Assembly (NCBI RefSeq): GCF_010994755.1
Contig: NZ_WHSB02000017.1
Location: 1 to 64,000, forward strand
DNA length: 64,000 bases
Source of the DNA: Shinella lacus
GTDB taxonomy: Bacteria > Pseudomonadota > Alphaproteobacteria > Rhizobiales > Rhizobiaceae
Direction: 5' to 3'
The notes beneath the pieces were generated by a model, which saw only the letters and a program-made list of their open reading frames with translations, searched no databases and was not told where the DNA came from. The position numbers were made by a program, and so were the translations under genes. Shown here in pieces: positions 43,970-53,454 of the stretch (positions are counted from its first letter, which is position 1; every line of letters starts with the position of its first letter).

Positions 43970-44129
43970 AGACGCCCTTTGTCAAAGGCAAGACATCGTT
44001 ACCCGATTGCGCCGCTGATTTTCCGGTTTTCTCTCGCCCTATTGTGCGCTGCGATGTAAATACTGTCACATGAAATCGGGCGACAAAGAGAGCCAAGCCC
44101 GATCCCGAGACATCGCATTGGAGGATACT

Positions 44130-45419
44130 ATGACCGATTTTTACAATCTCGTCCCGAGCGCGCCAAAAGGCCGATTCGACGGCATCGAGCGCCCCTATAC
44201 GGCCGAGACGGTCGAGAAGCTGCGCGGCTCGGTCCAGATCCGCCATACGCTCGCCGAAAACGGTGCGAACCGTCTCTGGAAGCTCATCCATGAGGAAGAT
44301 TTCGTCAACGCGCTCGGCGCGCTCTCGGGCAACCAGGCCATGCAGATGGTCCGCGCCGGCCTGAAGGCGATCTACCTGTCCGGCTGGCAGGTTGCCGCCG
44401 ACGCCAACACCGCGTCCGCCATGTATCCCGACCAGTCGCTCTACCCGGCAAATGCCGCACCGGAACTGGCCAAGCGCATCAACCGCACGCTGCAGCGCGC
44501 CGACCAGATCGAGACCGCGGAAGGCAACGGCCTTTCGGTCGACACCTGGTTCGCCCCGATCGTCGCCGACGCGGAAGCCGGTTTCGGCGGCCCGCTCAAC
44601 GCCTTCGAGATCATGAAGGCCTTCATCGAGGCTGGCGTCGCTGGCGTTCACTTCGAGGACCAGCTCGCGTCGGAAAAGAAGTGCGGCCATCTCGGCGGCA
44701 AGGTCCTGATCCCGACCGCAGCCCACATCCGCAACCTCGACGCAGCCCGTCTTGCCGCCGACGTCATGGGCACCTCGACGCTGGTCGTCGCCCGCACCGA
44801 CGCCGAGGCCGCCAAGCTTCTGACCTCCGATATCGACGAGCGCGACCAGCCCTTCGTCGACCGGGACAAGGGCCGCACGGTCGAGGGTTTCTACCAGGTC
44901 AAGAACGGCATCGAGCCCTGCATTGCCCGCGCCATCGCCTATGCGCCGCATTGCGACCTGATCTGGATGGAAACCGGCAAGCCGGACCTCGAACAGGCCC
45001 GCAAGTTTGCGGACGCCGTGCACAAGGCCCATCCGGGCAAGCTGCTCGCCTACAATTGCTCGCCCTCGTTCAACTGGAAGAAGAACCTGGACGACGCAAC
45101 GATCGCCAAGTTCCAGCGCGAGCTGGGTGCGATGGGCTACAAGTTCCAGTTCATTACGCTCGCCGGCTTCCACCAGCTGAACTACGGTATGTTTGAACTG
45201 GCCCGCGGCTACAAGGATCGCCAGATGGCGGCCTATTCGGAACTCCAGGAAGCGGAATTCGCCGCCGAGATCAACGGCTACACCGCGACCAAGCACCAGC
45301 GCGAAGTCGGCACCGGTTACTTCGATGCCGTGTCGATGGCCATCACCGGCGGCCAGTCCTCGACAACCGCCATGCACGAATCGACCGAGCACGAGCAGTT
45401 CCGCCCGGCCGCCGAATAA
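44130..45419 (+). CDS. aceA: isocitrate lyase
   Basis: A 429-residue isocitrate lyase with the catalytic KKCGH motif at residues 183-187 (Cys185), Mg-site residues in [10 protein letters not shown], and the C-terminal lid. It cleaves isocitrate to glyoxylate and succinate for growth on acetate, fatty acids or PHB breakdown. ATG 44130 has GGAGG 6 bases upstream; the longer frame adds an unlikely leader. No malate synthase gene is in the window. Confidence 0.96.
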   Translation: MTDFYNLVPSAPKGRFDGIERPYTAETVEKLRGSVQIRHTLAENGANRLWKLIHEEDFVNALGALSGNQAMQMVRAGLKAIYLSGWQVAADANTASAMYPDQSLYPANAAPELAKRINRTLQRADQIETAEGNGLSVDTWFAPIVADAEAGFGGPLNAFEIMKAFIEAGVAGVHFEDQLASEKKCGHLGGKVLIPTAAHIRNLDAARLAADVMGTSTLVVARTDAEAAKLLTSDIDERDQPFVDRDKGRTVEGFYQVKNGIEPCIARAIAYAPHCDLIWMETGKPDLEQARKFADAVHKAHPGKLLAYNCSPSFNWKKNLDDATIAKFQRELGAMGYKFQFITLAGFHQLNYGMFELARGYKDRQMAAYSELQEAEFAAEINGYTATKHQREVGTGYFDAVSMAITGGQSSTTAMHESTEHEQFRPAAE

Positions 45420-45470
45420 CCCGACCCGTCAACCCTTCAAGAACCCCCATAGAGCCCGCATTCCTGCGAC

Positions 45471-45489
45471 GGCAGGTGTACCACCTGCC
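45471..45489. other. small hairpin between aceA and the downstream 79-residue gene
   Basis: GGCAGGT-GTACC-ACCTGCC, a 7-bp stem without a T-tract, lies 30 bases before the small gene. It could be an mRNA-processing or weak attenuator structure. Confidence 0.35.
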
Positions 45490-45519
45490 TGCAAATGCTC
45501 AAAAAAGAGGAGAAATGCC

Positions 45520-45759
45520 ATGGCAGTCCAGACCAGAGTCAAGGAACGTGCGGAAGAACAGGCCTCCGCCATGTCCCCCGACCAGCAGGCCATGATCCGC
45601 ATGGTCGCCAACGACCTGCACCGCCTCAACCAGTCCGTCATGAAGGCGGTCGAGGCGGGGGTGTCGGTCGAGCTTGTCCGCTCCGCCCGCCACCACGGCG
45701 GAGAGGGCAACTGGGGCGACCTGCTGATCCCGGTCATCGTGACGCAGGGTCGCGGCTGA
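45520..45759 (+). CDS. conserved hypothetical 79-residue protein downstream of aceA
   Basis: A 79-residue protein with no signal or membrane segment. The N-terminal half is helical (RVKERAEEQASAMSPDQQAMIRMVANDLHRLNQ), followed by SVELVRSARHHGGEGNWGDLLIPVIV. AGAGGAG precedes the ATG by 6-8 bases, and a strong terminator follows, so it is a real gene. It lies 100 bases after aceA on the same strand and may be co-transcribed. The family is unknown to me; from memory a similar small gene follows aceA in other rhizobia. Confidence 0.72.
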   Translation: MAVQTRVKERAEEQASAMSPDQQAMIRMVANDLHRLNQSVMKAVEAGVSVELVRSARHHGGEGNWGDLLIPVIVTQGRG

Positions 45760-45783
45760 CAGGCAAGACATCCAGTCGAAACA

Positions 45784-45813
45784 AGGTCCCCGGTGCTCCC
45801 TGCGCCGGGGACC
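45784..45813 (+). terminator. rho-independent terminator after the aceA unit
   Basis: AGGTCCCCGG and CCGGGGACCT form the stem, followed by TTTTT (45813-45818). It also marks the end of the convergent LysR gene at 45817. Confidence 0.85.
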
Positions 45814-45816
45814 TTT

Positions 45817-46689
45817 TTACGTGCGGCTCGGCCGCTTGCCGGCGAAGAGATCGGCGTGGCTCCGGAGCAGACGGAACAGCCGGTCGGAGACCGCGCGGAT
45901 ATCGCGCCGGTGCCGATCCTCGCTGTTGGTGACGACCCATTGGTGGTGCCGCAGCGCGCGGATTTCTTCGCCTGCCCGCTCCAGCGCCGGGTCGAGATCG
46001 CCGACGAAGCAAGGTAGCACCGCCTGCCCCGCCCCGGCGCGCACGATATCGAGCAATGAGCGCGGCCGGCTGACGATGACGGCAATAGTGTCTGCCTCCC
46101 GCTCATGCGGCCAGCGCAGATAGGCGGAGACCGCATCCTCCTGCGACACCGCCAGCCAGCGGCCGGCAAGCGCCTCCCCGGAATTCTTCCGGCGATAGGC
46201 CGCATAGGCCACCTCGCCGGCATGCCGGCTGATCAGGCTCGGCTCCGTCGGCTCGACAGCCCGGATGCCGACATCCACCTCGCGGTGGGTGAGCGTCGCC
46301 CGGCGCTCCGAGATGGACAGGTCGAGGCGGAAGGGATCGCGCTCGGTGCAGATTGCGGAAAAATTCTCGCAGACGAGCCACGTTACCCAGGTGCCGGCCA
46401 TCAGCCGCACGGTGCTCGTCCCCTGCCCCTCCTGCCGCCAGCTTTCCACACCGCGGGCGATCGCCTCCATGCCCTGCAACTGCTCGAACAGCGCCTGGCC
46501 CTCGCTGGTCAACCGGTAGCCGGTCTGGCTGCGCAGGAACAGCGGGCGACCCATCGCCTCCTCCACCTGCAGCACGCGCCGGCCGACCGTGGCGGGGCTC
46601 AAACCCGAGACCTGCGATGCGCCGGTGAGCCCGCCCTGCCGGGCGACTTCGAGGAAGATGCGGTAGGATTCCCAGGACATGTCTTTCAT
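45817..46689 (-). CDS. LysR family transcriptional regulator
   Basis: A 290-residue protein. The N-terminal LysR HTH (about residues 4-62, YRIFLEVARQGGLTGASQVSGLSPATVGRRVLQVEEAM) precedes a substrate-binding domain with the SISERRATLTHREVDVGIR pattern of GcvA/small-effector regulators. The start at 46689 is chosen for the normal N-terminus; ATG 46680 (MSWESY) is equally possible. No divergent enzyme gene is next to it, so its targets are unknown. The adjacent stretch 46690-46851 shows nothing convincing. Confidence 0.85.
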   Translation of the reverse strand: MKDMSWESYRIFLEVARQGGLTGASQVSGLSPATVGRRVLQVEEAMGRPLFLRSQTGYRLTSEGQALFEQLQGMEAIARGVESWRQEGQGTSTVRLMAGTWVTWLVCENFSAICTERDPFRLDLSISERRATLTHREVDVGIRAVEPTEPSLISRHAGEVAYAAYRRKNSGEALAGRWLAVSQEDAVSAYLRWPHEREADTIAVIVSRPRSLLDIVRAGAGQAVLPCFVGDLDPALERAGEEIRALRHHQWVVTNSEDRHRRDIRAVSDRLFRLLRSHADLFAGKRPSRT

Positions 46690-46851
46690 GGATGAAAAAC
46701 ATAGTGCAATTTCCGCTGTTCGTGAATGCGGATTTGAAGGGTAATTTCCCCTCGTCAAACACGGCGCAGACAGCGCCGCCTACCCAGTCACCGCCACGGC
46801 GCGCCCCTCCCGGCGCCACGGCCGGTTGTTGCCTTCAAAACGGAGACAGAC

Positions 46852-47019
46852 GTGCAGGATATGTACGGACTCGCGATCCTCTTCGAACTTTCACAGAAGC
46901 AGAGCGGCCGCCGCAGACACGAATTCGACCATCTGCGCGAAACCGCGCCGCTCCGTGCCGGCCTGCTGCGGCTGTGGCGCCGCCTGCGTCCTCTCCGAAA
47001 CACGAAAGGCCCGGCATGA
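46852..47019 (+). CDS. candidate 55-residue basic small protein
   Basis: A GTG (46852) with GGAGA 6 bases upstream, or an ATG at 46861, opens a short frame: MYGLAILFELSQKQSGRRRHEF, then an Arg/Leu-rich tail. It is amphipathic and strongly basic. Its TGA lies in the loop of the terminator at 47005-47029. Length, ribosome-binding site and neighbouring terminator support it, but composition could be chance. I do not recognise it. Confidence 0.35.
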   Translation: MQDMYGLAILFELSQKQSGRRRHEFDHLRETAPLRAGLLRLWRRLRPLRNTKGPA

Positions 47020-47029
47020 CCGGACCTTT
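47005..47029. terminator. terminator between the small ORF and the first chemoreceptor
   Basis: AAAGGCCCGG-CATGA-CCGGACCTTT, an imperfect 10-bp stem with A/T ends. On the minus strand it is followed by CGTGTTTCGG. It terminates the chemoreceptor gene and possibly the small ORF. Confidence 0.6.
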
Positions 47030-47052
47030 CTGCAACAGGTATGCAGTGCTTA

Positions 47053-48900
47053 TCAGGCCGCGCGCGAAGAGCGCATGGCCTGGGCTTCCCGCTCCCTCTC
47101 GAAGCGGAACTGGGCGATGAGCGCCATCAGTTCGTCGGCCTGTCCCGCAAGGTGGCGGCTGGCGCCCGTCGTCAGTTCCACCATCGAGGCATTCTGCTGG
47201 GTCATCTGGTCCATCTGGTTGACGGACCCGTTCACCTCCTGCAACGCGGCCGACTGGTCGCGGCTGGCGGTCGCGATCATCGCCACATGATCGCTGATGA
47301 CGACGATCTGCTGGCTGATGGAGGCGAGCACCGCCCCCGTCTGCTGCACGAGGCGCGAACCGGTGCTGACCTCCTGCGTCGACTTGTCGATCAGGCCCTT
47401 GATTTCCTTGGCGGCCTCCGCTGAACGCTGGGCCAGCTCGCGCACTTCCTGCGCCACCACCGCGAAGCCCTTGCCCGCCTCGCCGGCACGCGCGGCCTCG
47501 ATGCCGGCATTGAGCGCAAGCAGGTTGGTCTGGAAGGCGATGTCGTCGATCACCTCGATGATCTGCTCGATCTGGCGCGAGGCCTCCTCGATCCGCCCCA
47601 TCGCCTCGATGGCGCTGGTGACGACCGCGCTGGAATTGTCGGCGCTCGCCTTGGTTTCGGCGACCTTGGTGTTCGCCTCCTGGGCGCGCTCGGCAGACGA
47701 GCGCACCGTGACGGTGATCTCGTCGACCGCGGCGGCCGTCTCCTCCAGCGAAGCGGCCTGCGCTTCCGTGCGGCGCGACAGGTCGTCGGCGGAATGGCGC
47801 ATCTGCGTGCCGCTCGACTGGATCGCCTCGGCATTGCTGCGAATGCTGCCCAGCGTATCCTGGAGCCGCGCGAGCGAGCCGTTGAAATCCTGCCGGAGCT
47901 GTTCCAGGCGGCCGGAGAACGGCGTGTCGATTGCCTGCGAGAGATCGCCCCGCGCAAGGCGTCCGAGGCCGGCGGCGAGCTCGCTGACGGCAAAATCGAT
48001 CTGCCGGTCGGTTTCGCGCTTTTCCGCGTCGCTGAGTTCGCGCTCCGCCGCTGCCTGTTCGTCCTGGCGCTGCGCGATGCCCTCCATCTCGATCTTGCGC
48101 TGGGCATTCTCGCGGAACACTTCGAGCGCACGGGCGATCTGCCCGAATTCGTTCGCCTTGTCGCGGCTCGGAATGTCCGTGTCGAGACGCCCTTCGGCAA
48201 TGCCCCCGACGGCGCCGATCAGCGCGCGCAGCGGCCGCGTCGCCCGCCTGACGGCGAAATAAGCGAGCGCGCCGAAGACCAGCATCGAAAGCACGCCGGC
48301 AAGGATCGCGCGGACCTGAAGGTCATGGATCTTCTGGAAGTAGATCTCCATCGGGATACCGATGAAAAGGATGCCGACATTGGCGCCGGCGGCGTTCTTG
48401 ACCGGGAAATAACCGGTCATGAAGTCGCGGCCGAAGAGCTGGGCCGGCCCGAAATAGGGCTCGCCATTGGCAAGAACCGCCTGTGCCGGATGCTCGGGCG
48501 CCAGTTTCGTGCCGACGGCCCGCGACCCGTCCTCCTTCTTCACATTCGTCGAGATGCGCACATAGTCGGCGCCCTGCTTGGCGAAAACCGTCGCGACGCC
48601 GGCAATCGAGCTGGCCGTGCGGTCGACGAGATCGTGGTTGGCAAGCTCCGGCATCGCCTCGCTGTGGATCGCCGTGAGCCCGCCATCCTTCAACGCAACG
48701 GAGGCGTCTTCGATCGCCGCACCGTAGAGAACGGCCATGGCGCGCGTGGCATCCCGCGCATCGTTGGCCGCGTCCTCCAGCACATAGCTGCGCAGGTTGT
48801 AGTGCATCACACCAACGATCACCGCGGCGCTGAGGAAGATGAAGGCAAAGGTCATCGCCGCATACTGATAGGCGACGGAAGATCTGAAAATCCTGATCAT
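47053..48900 (-). CDS. methyl-accepting chemotaxis protein (Cache sensor)
   Basis: A 615-residue receptor with an N-terminal membrane span (about residues 10-32) and a periplasmic Cache_3/Cache_2-type domain (about 33-185, ELANHDLVDRTASSIAGVATVFAK, GYFPVKNAAGANVGILFIGIP). A second span (about 190-212) is followed by two HAMP units (the second [24 protein letters not shown]) and an MCP signalling domain with the hairpin tip [41 protein letters not shown] 48900 has GAGGAG upstream. It is a tandem paralogue of the next receptor. The ligand is unknown; no che genes are in the window. Confidence 0.9.
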   Translation of the reverse strand: MIRIFRSSVAYQYAAMTFAFIFLSAAVIVGVMHYNLRSYVLEDAANDARDATRAMAVLYGAAIEDASVALKDGGLTAIHSEAMPELANHDLVDRTASSIAGVATVFAKQGADYVRISTNVKKEDGSRAVGTKLAPEHPAQAVLANGEPYFGPAQLFGRDFMTGYFPVKNAAGANVGILFIGIPMEIYFQKIHDLQVRAILAGVLSMLVFGALAYFAVRRATRPLRALIGAVGGIAEGRLDTDIPSRDKANEFGQIARALEVFRENAQRKIEMEGIAQRQDEQAAAERELSDAEKRETDRQIDFAVSELAAGLGRLARGDLSQAIDTPFSGRLEQLRQDFNGSLARLQDTLGSIRSNAEAIQSSGTQMRHSADDLSRRTEAQAASLEETAAAVDEITVTVRSSAERAQEANTKVAETKASADNSSAVVTSAIEAMGRIEEASRQIEQIIEVIDDIAFQTNLLALNAGIEAARAGEAGKGFAVVAQEVRELAQRSAEAAKEIKGLIDKSTQEVSTGSRLVQQTGAVLASISQQIVVISDHVAMIATASRDQSAALQEVNGSVNQMDQMTQQNASMVELTTGASRHLAGQADELMALIAQFRFEREREAQAMRSSRAA

Positions 48901-48999
48901 AGCGGACTCCTCTTGTCCGCAAATGATAAGAATCAAATATATAAGAAAAGCTGAAAATTCGCTGCAATAACCCATAAGAAACAGGGGTTTTTCAAGCAA

Positions 49000-49024
49000 A
49001 AAGGCCTGGAAATCCAGGCCTTTT
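49000..49024. terminator. terminator after the second chemoreceptor
   Basis: AAAGGCCTGG / CCAGGCCTTT form a 10-bp stem with A/T-rich ends. It lies between the two chemoreceptor genes, so they are separate units. Confidence 0.8.
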
Positions 49025-49045
49025 CTTGGTTAACGGCGGTCCGTT

Positions 49046-51574
49046 CTACGCCGCGCGATAAAGGCCCTGGCCGTCGCGGTCCTCTTCCAGGCGGAACTGC
49101 TCGACCAGCATCATCAGCGTGTCTGCCTCGCTGGCAAGCTTGCGGCTGGCGGCGGTCGTCAGGTCCACCATCGAGGCGTTCTGCTGGGTCATCTGGTCCA
49201 TCTGGTTGACGGAGCCGTTGACCTCCTGCAGCGCTGCCGCCTGGTCGCGGCTGGCGGTCGCCATCATCTCCACATGGTGGCTGACGGTAACGATCTGCTG
49301 GCTGATCGAGGCCAGCACCGAACCCGTCTCCTGCACGAGGTGCGATCCCGCGCTGACCTCGCTCGTCGATTTCTCGATGAGGCCCTTGATCTCGCGGGCA
49401 GCGCTGGCGGAACGCTGGGCAAGCTCGCGAACCTCCTGCGCGACGACGGCAAAACCCTTGCCGGCTTCGCCGGCGCGGGCGGCCTCGATGCCGGCGTTGA
49501 GCGCCAGGAGGTTGGTCTGGAAGGCGATGTCGTCGATCACCTCGATGATCTGCTCGATCTGGCGTGAGGCGCCCTCGATGCGGCCCATCGCGGCGATCGC
49601 ATTGCTGACGACGGAGGCGGAGCTGTCGGCGCTGCGCTTGGTGGCGCCGACGACGACATTCGCCTCATGCGCCCGCTCGGCGGAGGAGCGCACGGTCACG
49701 GTGATCTGCTCGACGGCGGCGGCGGTTTCCTCCAGCGACGAGGCCTGCGCCTCGGTGCGCTTGGCAAGCGCATCGCCGGAGCTCAGCATGTCCGCGCCGC
49801 TGCGCTGGATCGACAGCGCATTGTTGCGGATCTGGCCGAGCGTATCCTGAAGGCGCACGAGCGAGATGTTGAAATCCTGCCGAAGCTGTTCGAGGCGGCC
49901 GGAGAACGGCGTGTCGATCTGGCGCGACAGGTCGCCCTGTGCCAGGCGGCCGAGGCCGGCGGCAAGCGCGTTGACGGCGAAGTCGATTTGCCGGTCGAAG
50001 GCCTGCTTTTCAGCATCGTTGCGGGCGCGTTCGGCTTCCGCGGCGCTGCGCTGCTCCTCGCTTTCCGCCTCGATGCGGATCTTTGACAGCGCGTTCTGCT
50101 TGAAGACGCCGAGCGCGCGGGCCATGTCGCCGATTTCGTCGCGGCGGCCCTCACCGGAGATGCCGGTATCCAGGAAGCCATCGGCAAGGCGGCGCATGGC
50201 GCCGGTGATCTGGCCGATCGGTCCCTTCAGCGTCAGAACCAGCGCGATGCCGGCAAGCACCGCGATCGCGACACCGGCGACGGTTGCCAGGACCGAGACC
50301 TGGTTTGCCTTTTCGCGCTCGCTGCCGGCGCTGGTCTTCTGCTCTTCGGCGAACTGGCTCAAGAGATTCCAGATCGTGTCGATGGACTGGCCGGCCGCGT
50401 CGAAGTCGGCGGCGCGCTGCGTGCTGATCGTCACGAGCGTCGCGCTGTCCGCATCCATGCGCTCAAGCACCGGCGCCAGCGTTTCATCGACCGTGTCGAA
50501 GAAGGCAAGGCCGCTGGCGCTGCCGCGCAGGCCGCTCATGTCGCTGCGCAGAAGCGAGAGATTGCTGAGCAGCTTGGTGCGATTTTCAACCGATGTCTGG
50601 CCGAGGAAGCGGGCGGCGATGATTTCGATGTCATAGATCGAATTGACCAGCTTGCGGGTGGCCGAAAGGATGGCTTCGGATTTGATGATCGGCTCGTCGA
50701 GTTCGCCGAAGATGCGGGTCGCCTCGCGCATTTTCTCGCCCGCAGCGCCCTGAAGCTGGATGGCGACCTGGCGGAAGCGGTTGATGCGGCGCGCGATTTC
50801 CGGAACGGTGACATCCGCCGGTTCGGTCGAGGAAAGGAAACCGCCGAGTTCATCCACCGTGTTGCGGATGGTCGTGGAGACGACCTTCTGGCTCTTTGGC
50901 AGGATCATCGAGATGGAACGGTCGGTCTTCGAGATGGAGGGATAGCGTTCCTTGACGAGCTTCAGCTTGTCGTCCGGCGTGGCTGCCTTGGTGAAATCGG
51001 AGAGGAAATCGGCGAAGAACTTGCTGGCATTCGTCAGGCGGTCGGCCTCGCGCAGCATGCTCTTGGCGGTGTTCTCGTTCTGGCGCACCGTGCGCTGGAG
51101 CTTGGTCGCCTCTTCCAGGATCTTGCCCTGCTCGGCTGCAAGATAATTGAGGTTCTTGCCCATCGCTTCATGTAGCTTCGCCTCGCGGACATAGAGCAGC
51201 CAGAGCCCTTCCATGCGCGCTTCGATATCCTTGGTCTGCTTCTGGGCTTCGAGGAGCTTGGAGGCGTCGACGTCCGGCGTCAGGCCATCCATCGTCACCC
51301 GCAGAAGCGCCACCTGCGCCTTCAGGCGCTCGTTCACGGCGTCGCGGCTTTCCTCGCTGGTGTTCTGCAGGAACCGGTTCATACCGGCATAGACATCCTT
51401 GAAGCCGCTCAGCGACTGGAGGACGCTGTTGGAAATCTCCATCCTGCCTTGCAGGAGGCCCGAGGCGTAAAGCCCGGTAAAGCCCACGGCGCAGATGCTG
51501 AGCACGAAGGGCAGAATGAAGACCAGAACCTTGGTCTGGATCTTGAAACGCGCGAGGATCTTATCAATGAACAT
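49046..51574 (-). CDS. methyl-accepting chemotaxis protein (large helical sensor)
   Basis: An 842-residue receptor. Membrane spans near residues 18-38 and about 430-450 flank a large alpha-helical periplasmic domain (a double four-helix-bundle type). HAMP units follow, then an MCP signalling domain almost identical to that of the upstream paralogue ([43 protein letters not shown]). The ATG at 51574 gives the first span correctly. The shared C-terminal half indicates duplication with a swapped sensor. Confidence 0.9.
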   Translation of the reverse strand: MFIDKILARFKIQTKVLVFILPFVLSICAVGFTGLYASGLLQGRMEISNSVLQSLSGFKDVYAGMNRFLQNTSEESRDAVNERLKAQVALLRVTMDGLTPDVDASKLLEAQKQTKDIEARMEGLWLLYVREAKLHEAMGKNLNYLAAEQGKILEEATKLQRTVRQNENTAKSMLREADRLTNASKFFADFLSDFTKAATPDDKLKLVKERYPSISKTDRSISMILPKSQKVVSTTIRNTVDELGGFLSSTEPADVTVPEIARRINRFRQVAIQLQGAAGEKMREATRIFGELDEPIIKSEAILSATRKLVNSIYDIEIIAARFLGQTSVENRTKLLSNLSLLRSDMSGLRGSASGLAFFDTVDETLAPVLERMDADSATLVTISTQRAADFDAAGQSIDTIWNLLSQFAEEQKTSAGSEREKANQVSVLATVAGVAIAVLAGIALVLTLKGPIGQITGAMRRLADGFLDTGISGEGRRDEIGDMARALGVFKQNALSKIRIEAESEEQRSAAEAERARNDAEKQAFDRQIDFAVNALAAGLGRLAQGDLSRQIDTPFSGRLEQLRQDFNISLVRLQDTLGQIRNNALSIQRSGADMLSSGDALAKRTEAQASSLEETAAAVEQITVTVRSSAERAHEANVVVGATKRSADSSASVVSNAIAAMGRIEGASRQIEQIIEVIDDIAFQTNLLALNAGIEAARAGEAGKGFAVVAQEVRELAQRSASAAREIKGLIEKSTSEVSAGSHLVQETGSVLASISQQIVTVSHHVEMMATASRDQAAALQEVNGSVNQMDQMTQQNASMVDLTTAASRKLASEADTLMMLVEQFRLEEDRDGQGLYRAA

Positions 51575-51803
51575 GGCGGAACATCCGTTGTCGGCGTGTC
51601 CCACCCCTGCTCTTAAAGAGCCTCCCAAGGATTCGGACCGCCGGATTACCGACTTTCATGCGGCCGCAATGCCGCTGATCCGGGGAGCACTCATTGCCAG
51701 CCGCGTTGCATCCGTCATGGGACGCGGCTTCCGGAACCCTATCCGGAAATCATCGACGGCAAACTTTAAAATTCCATCACTTTTTAAACCGATTTATGAC
51801 GGC

Positions 51804-51941
51804 TCAAAGGGCGGCGATGGCAAGGCCGGCGACAAGGATGGCGGCGAGCGCGCAATTGATACCGATCGCGACGAGGCGGCGGCGGCTTTCCTCGGCAGCA
51901 GCAATGGCGATGGCGCGGGCGGGGCGGCTTTTTGCAGGCAT
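51804..51941 (-). CDS. 45-residue small membrane protein
   Basis: The protein starts MPAKSRPARAIAIAAAEESRR (basic, likely cytosolic), then has one hydrophobic segment (about residues 24-44, VAIGINCALAAILVAGLAIAA) with a lone cysteine. GGAG lies 9 bases before the ATG. The single-span layout with a basic N-terminus supports a real gene. It stands alone between the chemoreceptor and BaiN genes. The flanking 51575-51803 and 51942-52105 stretches contain nothing else I can support. The family is unknown to me. Confidence 0.5.
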   Translation of the reverse strand: MPAKSRPARAIAIAAAEESRRRLVAIGINCALAAILVAGLAIAAL

Positions 51942-52105
51942 GCGGCGATACTCCGTTACGAGATACTACGGGCACCCGGATGATCCGGCCAGCCGGCCCA
52001 CATCATGTTGTCTCCACGCGAAGGCCGCGCGGAATTGCCGACATCCTTGGAGCATCCGCCGCGAGGTCTTAAAGGACGGTAAACGCCGCCTAGCAGTCCT
52101 GGCGA

Positions 52106-53287
52106 TCAGGCGTCCTGGCCGGCCGCATGGCCGGACGCCCAGGCCCACTGGAAATTATAGCCGCCGAGCCAGCCGGTGACATCCACCGCCTCGCCGATGA
52201 AATAGAGGCCCGGCACCGCCTTTGCCGCCATGCTGCGGGAATCGAGTGCCGCCGTGTCGACGCCGCCGAGCGTGACTTCCGCCGTGCGATAGCCTTCGGA
52301 GCCCGGCGGGCGGAAGCGCCAGTCCTTGAGTTTCTGCACCAGCGCATCGGTGCGCCGCGCCGGCTGTTCGGCGAGCGGGCCATCGATGCCGAGTTCGGTG
52401 ACGACAAGCTGTGCGAGCTTCTTCGGCATATGGTCGGAAAGCACGGTCTGCACCGCCTGCCGCCCGTTTTCGCGTCGGGCGGCGGCGAGCACCGCGGCGA
52501 AATCGACATCCGGGCGGATGTGGAGCGCGATCTCCTCGCCCTCCCGCCAGTAGGACGAGATTTGCAGGATGGCGGGGCCGCTTAAGCCCCGATGGGTGAA
52601 GAGAGCGGCTTCGGAAAACTCCGTCTTGCCGTGGCGGGCGATGACGTCCACCGCGACGCCGGGCAGGCCCTCATGGGCGGCAAGCGTCGCTGGGTCCAGC
52701 GTCAGCGGCACGAGGCCGGCGCGGGTTTCCACCTGCGGCAGGCCGAATTGCTCGGCGATGCGGTAGGCAAAACCCGTCGCGCCCATCTTGGGGATCGACT
52801 TGCCGCCGGAAGCCATCACCAGCGAGGCGGCCTCGACGGTGCCGTTCTCCGTGACGATGCGGAAGGATGAGCCGTCGTGCTCGACGGCGCTGATGGACGT
52901 CGAGAGCCGCAGCTCGGCACCGGCCGCCTTCATCTCGGCGAGCAGCATCGCGATGATGTCCTTCGCCGAGTTGTCGCAGAAGAGCTGGCCGAGCGTCTTC
53001 TCGTGCCAGGCGATGCGGTGGCGCTCGACGAGATCGAGGAAATCGCGCGGGGTGTAGCGGGCGAGCGCCGACTTGCAGAAATGCGGATTGGCCGAGAGGA
53101 AATTCTTCGGACCGGCGTGGATATTGGTGAAGTTGCAGCGCCCGCCGCCGGAGATGCGGATCTTTTCGCCGGGTGCGCGGGCATGGTCGAGCACGAGCAC
53201 GCGGCGCCCGCGTTTGCCCGCTTCGATGGCGCACATCAAACCTGCCGCGCCCGCTCCGATGATGACGACGTCCCGCCGCTCTGCCAC
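52106..53287 (-). CDS. BaiN/HI0933-family FAD-dependent oxidoreductase
   Basis: A 393-residue flavoprotein with the dinucleotide motif VVIIGAGAAGLMCAIEAG, ISGGGRCNFTN, the GLSGPAILQISSYW segment, and C-terminal GLYFIGEAVDVTGWLGGYNFQWAWASG, all hallmarks of the HI0933/BaiN (RdsA-like) family. The natural substrate is unknown. The start is uncertain: GTG 53287 matches the usual family N-terminus with GGGG upstream, and ATG 53323 is an alternative. Confidence 0.88.
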   Translation of the reverse strand: MAERRDVVIIGAGAAGLMCAIEAGKRGRRVLVLDHARAPGEKIRISGGGRCNFTNIHAGPKNFLSANPHFCKSALARYTPRDFLDLVERHRIAWHEKTLGQLFCDNSAKDIIAMLLAEMKAAGAELRLSTSISAVEHDGSSFRIVTENGTVEAASLVMASGGKSIPKMGATGFAYRIAEQFGLPQVETRAGLVPLTLDPATLAAHEGLPGVAVDVIARHGKTEFSEAALFTHRGLSGPAILQISSYWREGEEIALHIRPDVDFAAVLAAARRENGRQAVQTVLSDHMPKKLAQLVVTELGIDGPLAEQPARRTDALVQKLKDWRFRPPGSEGYRTAEVTLGGVDTAALDSRSMAAKAVPGLYFIGEAVDVTGWLGGYNFQWAWASGHAAGQDA

Positions 53288-53454
53288 GTATAATATCCCC
53301 GTTCGCGTTCTCCTTTCGGCCATCCAGTCCGAAAGTCAATCGCTGCGATAAAACAGATTTTCCGCAAAGATTCGCGATTTCTACCCCCCGGGGGGAGCTA
53401 GTAAAGGGCCAAACACCGGCTATGATGCGCCATCGTCAACAACCCCGGTGTGTC

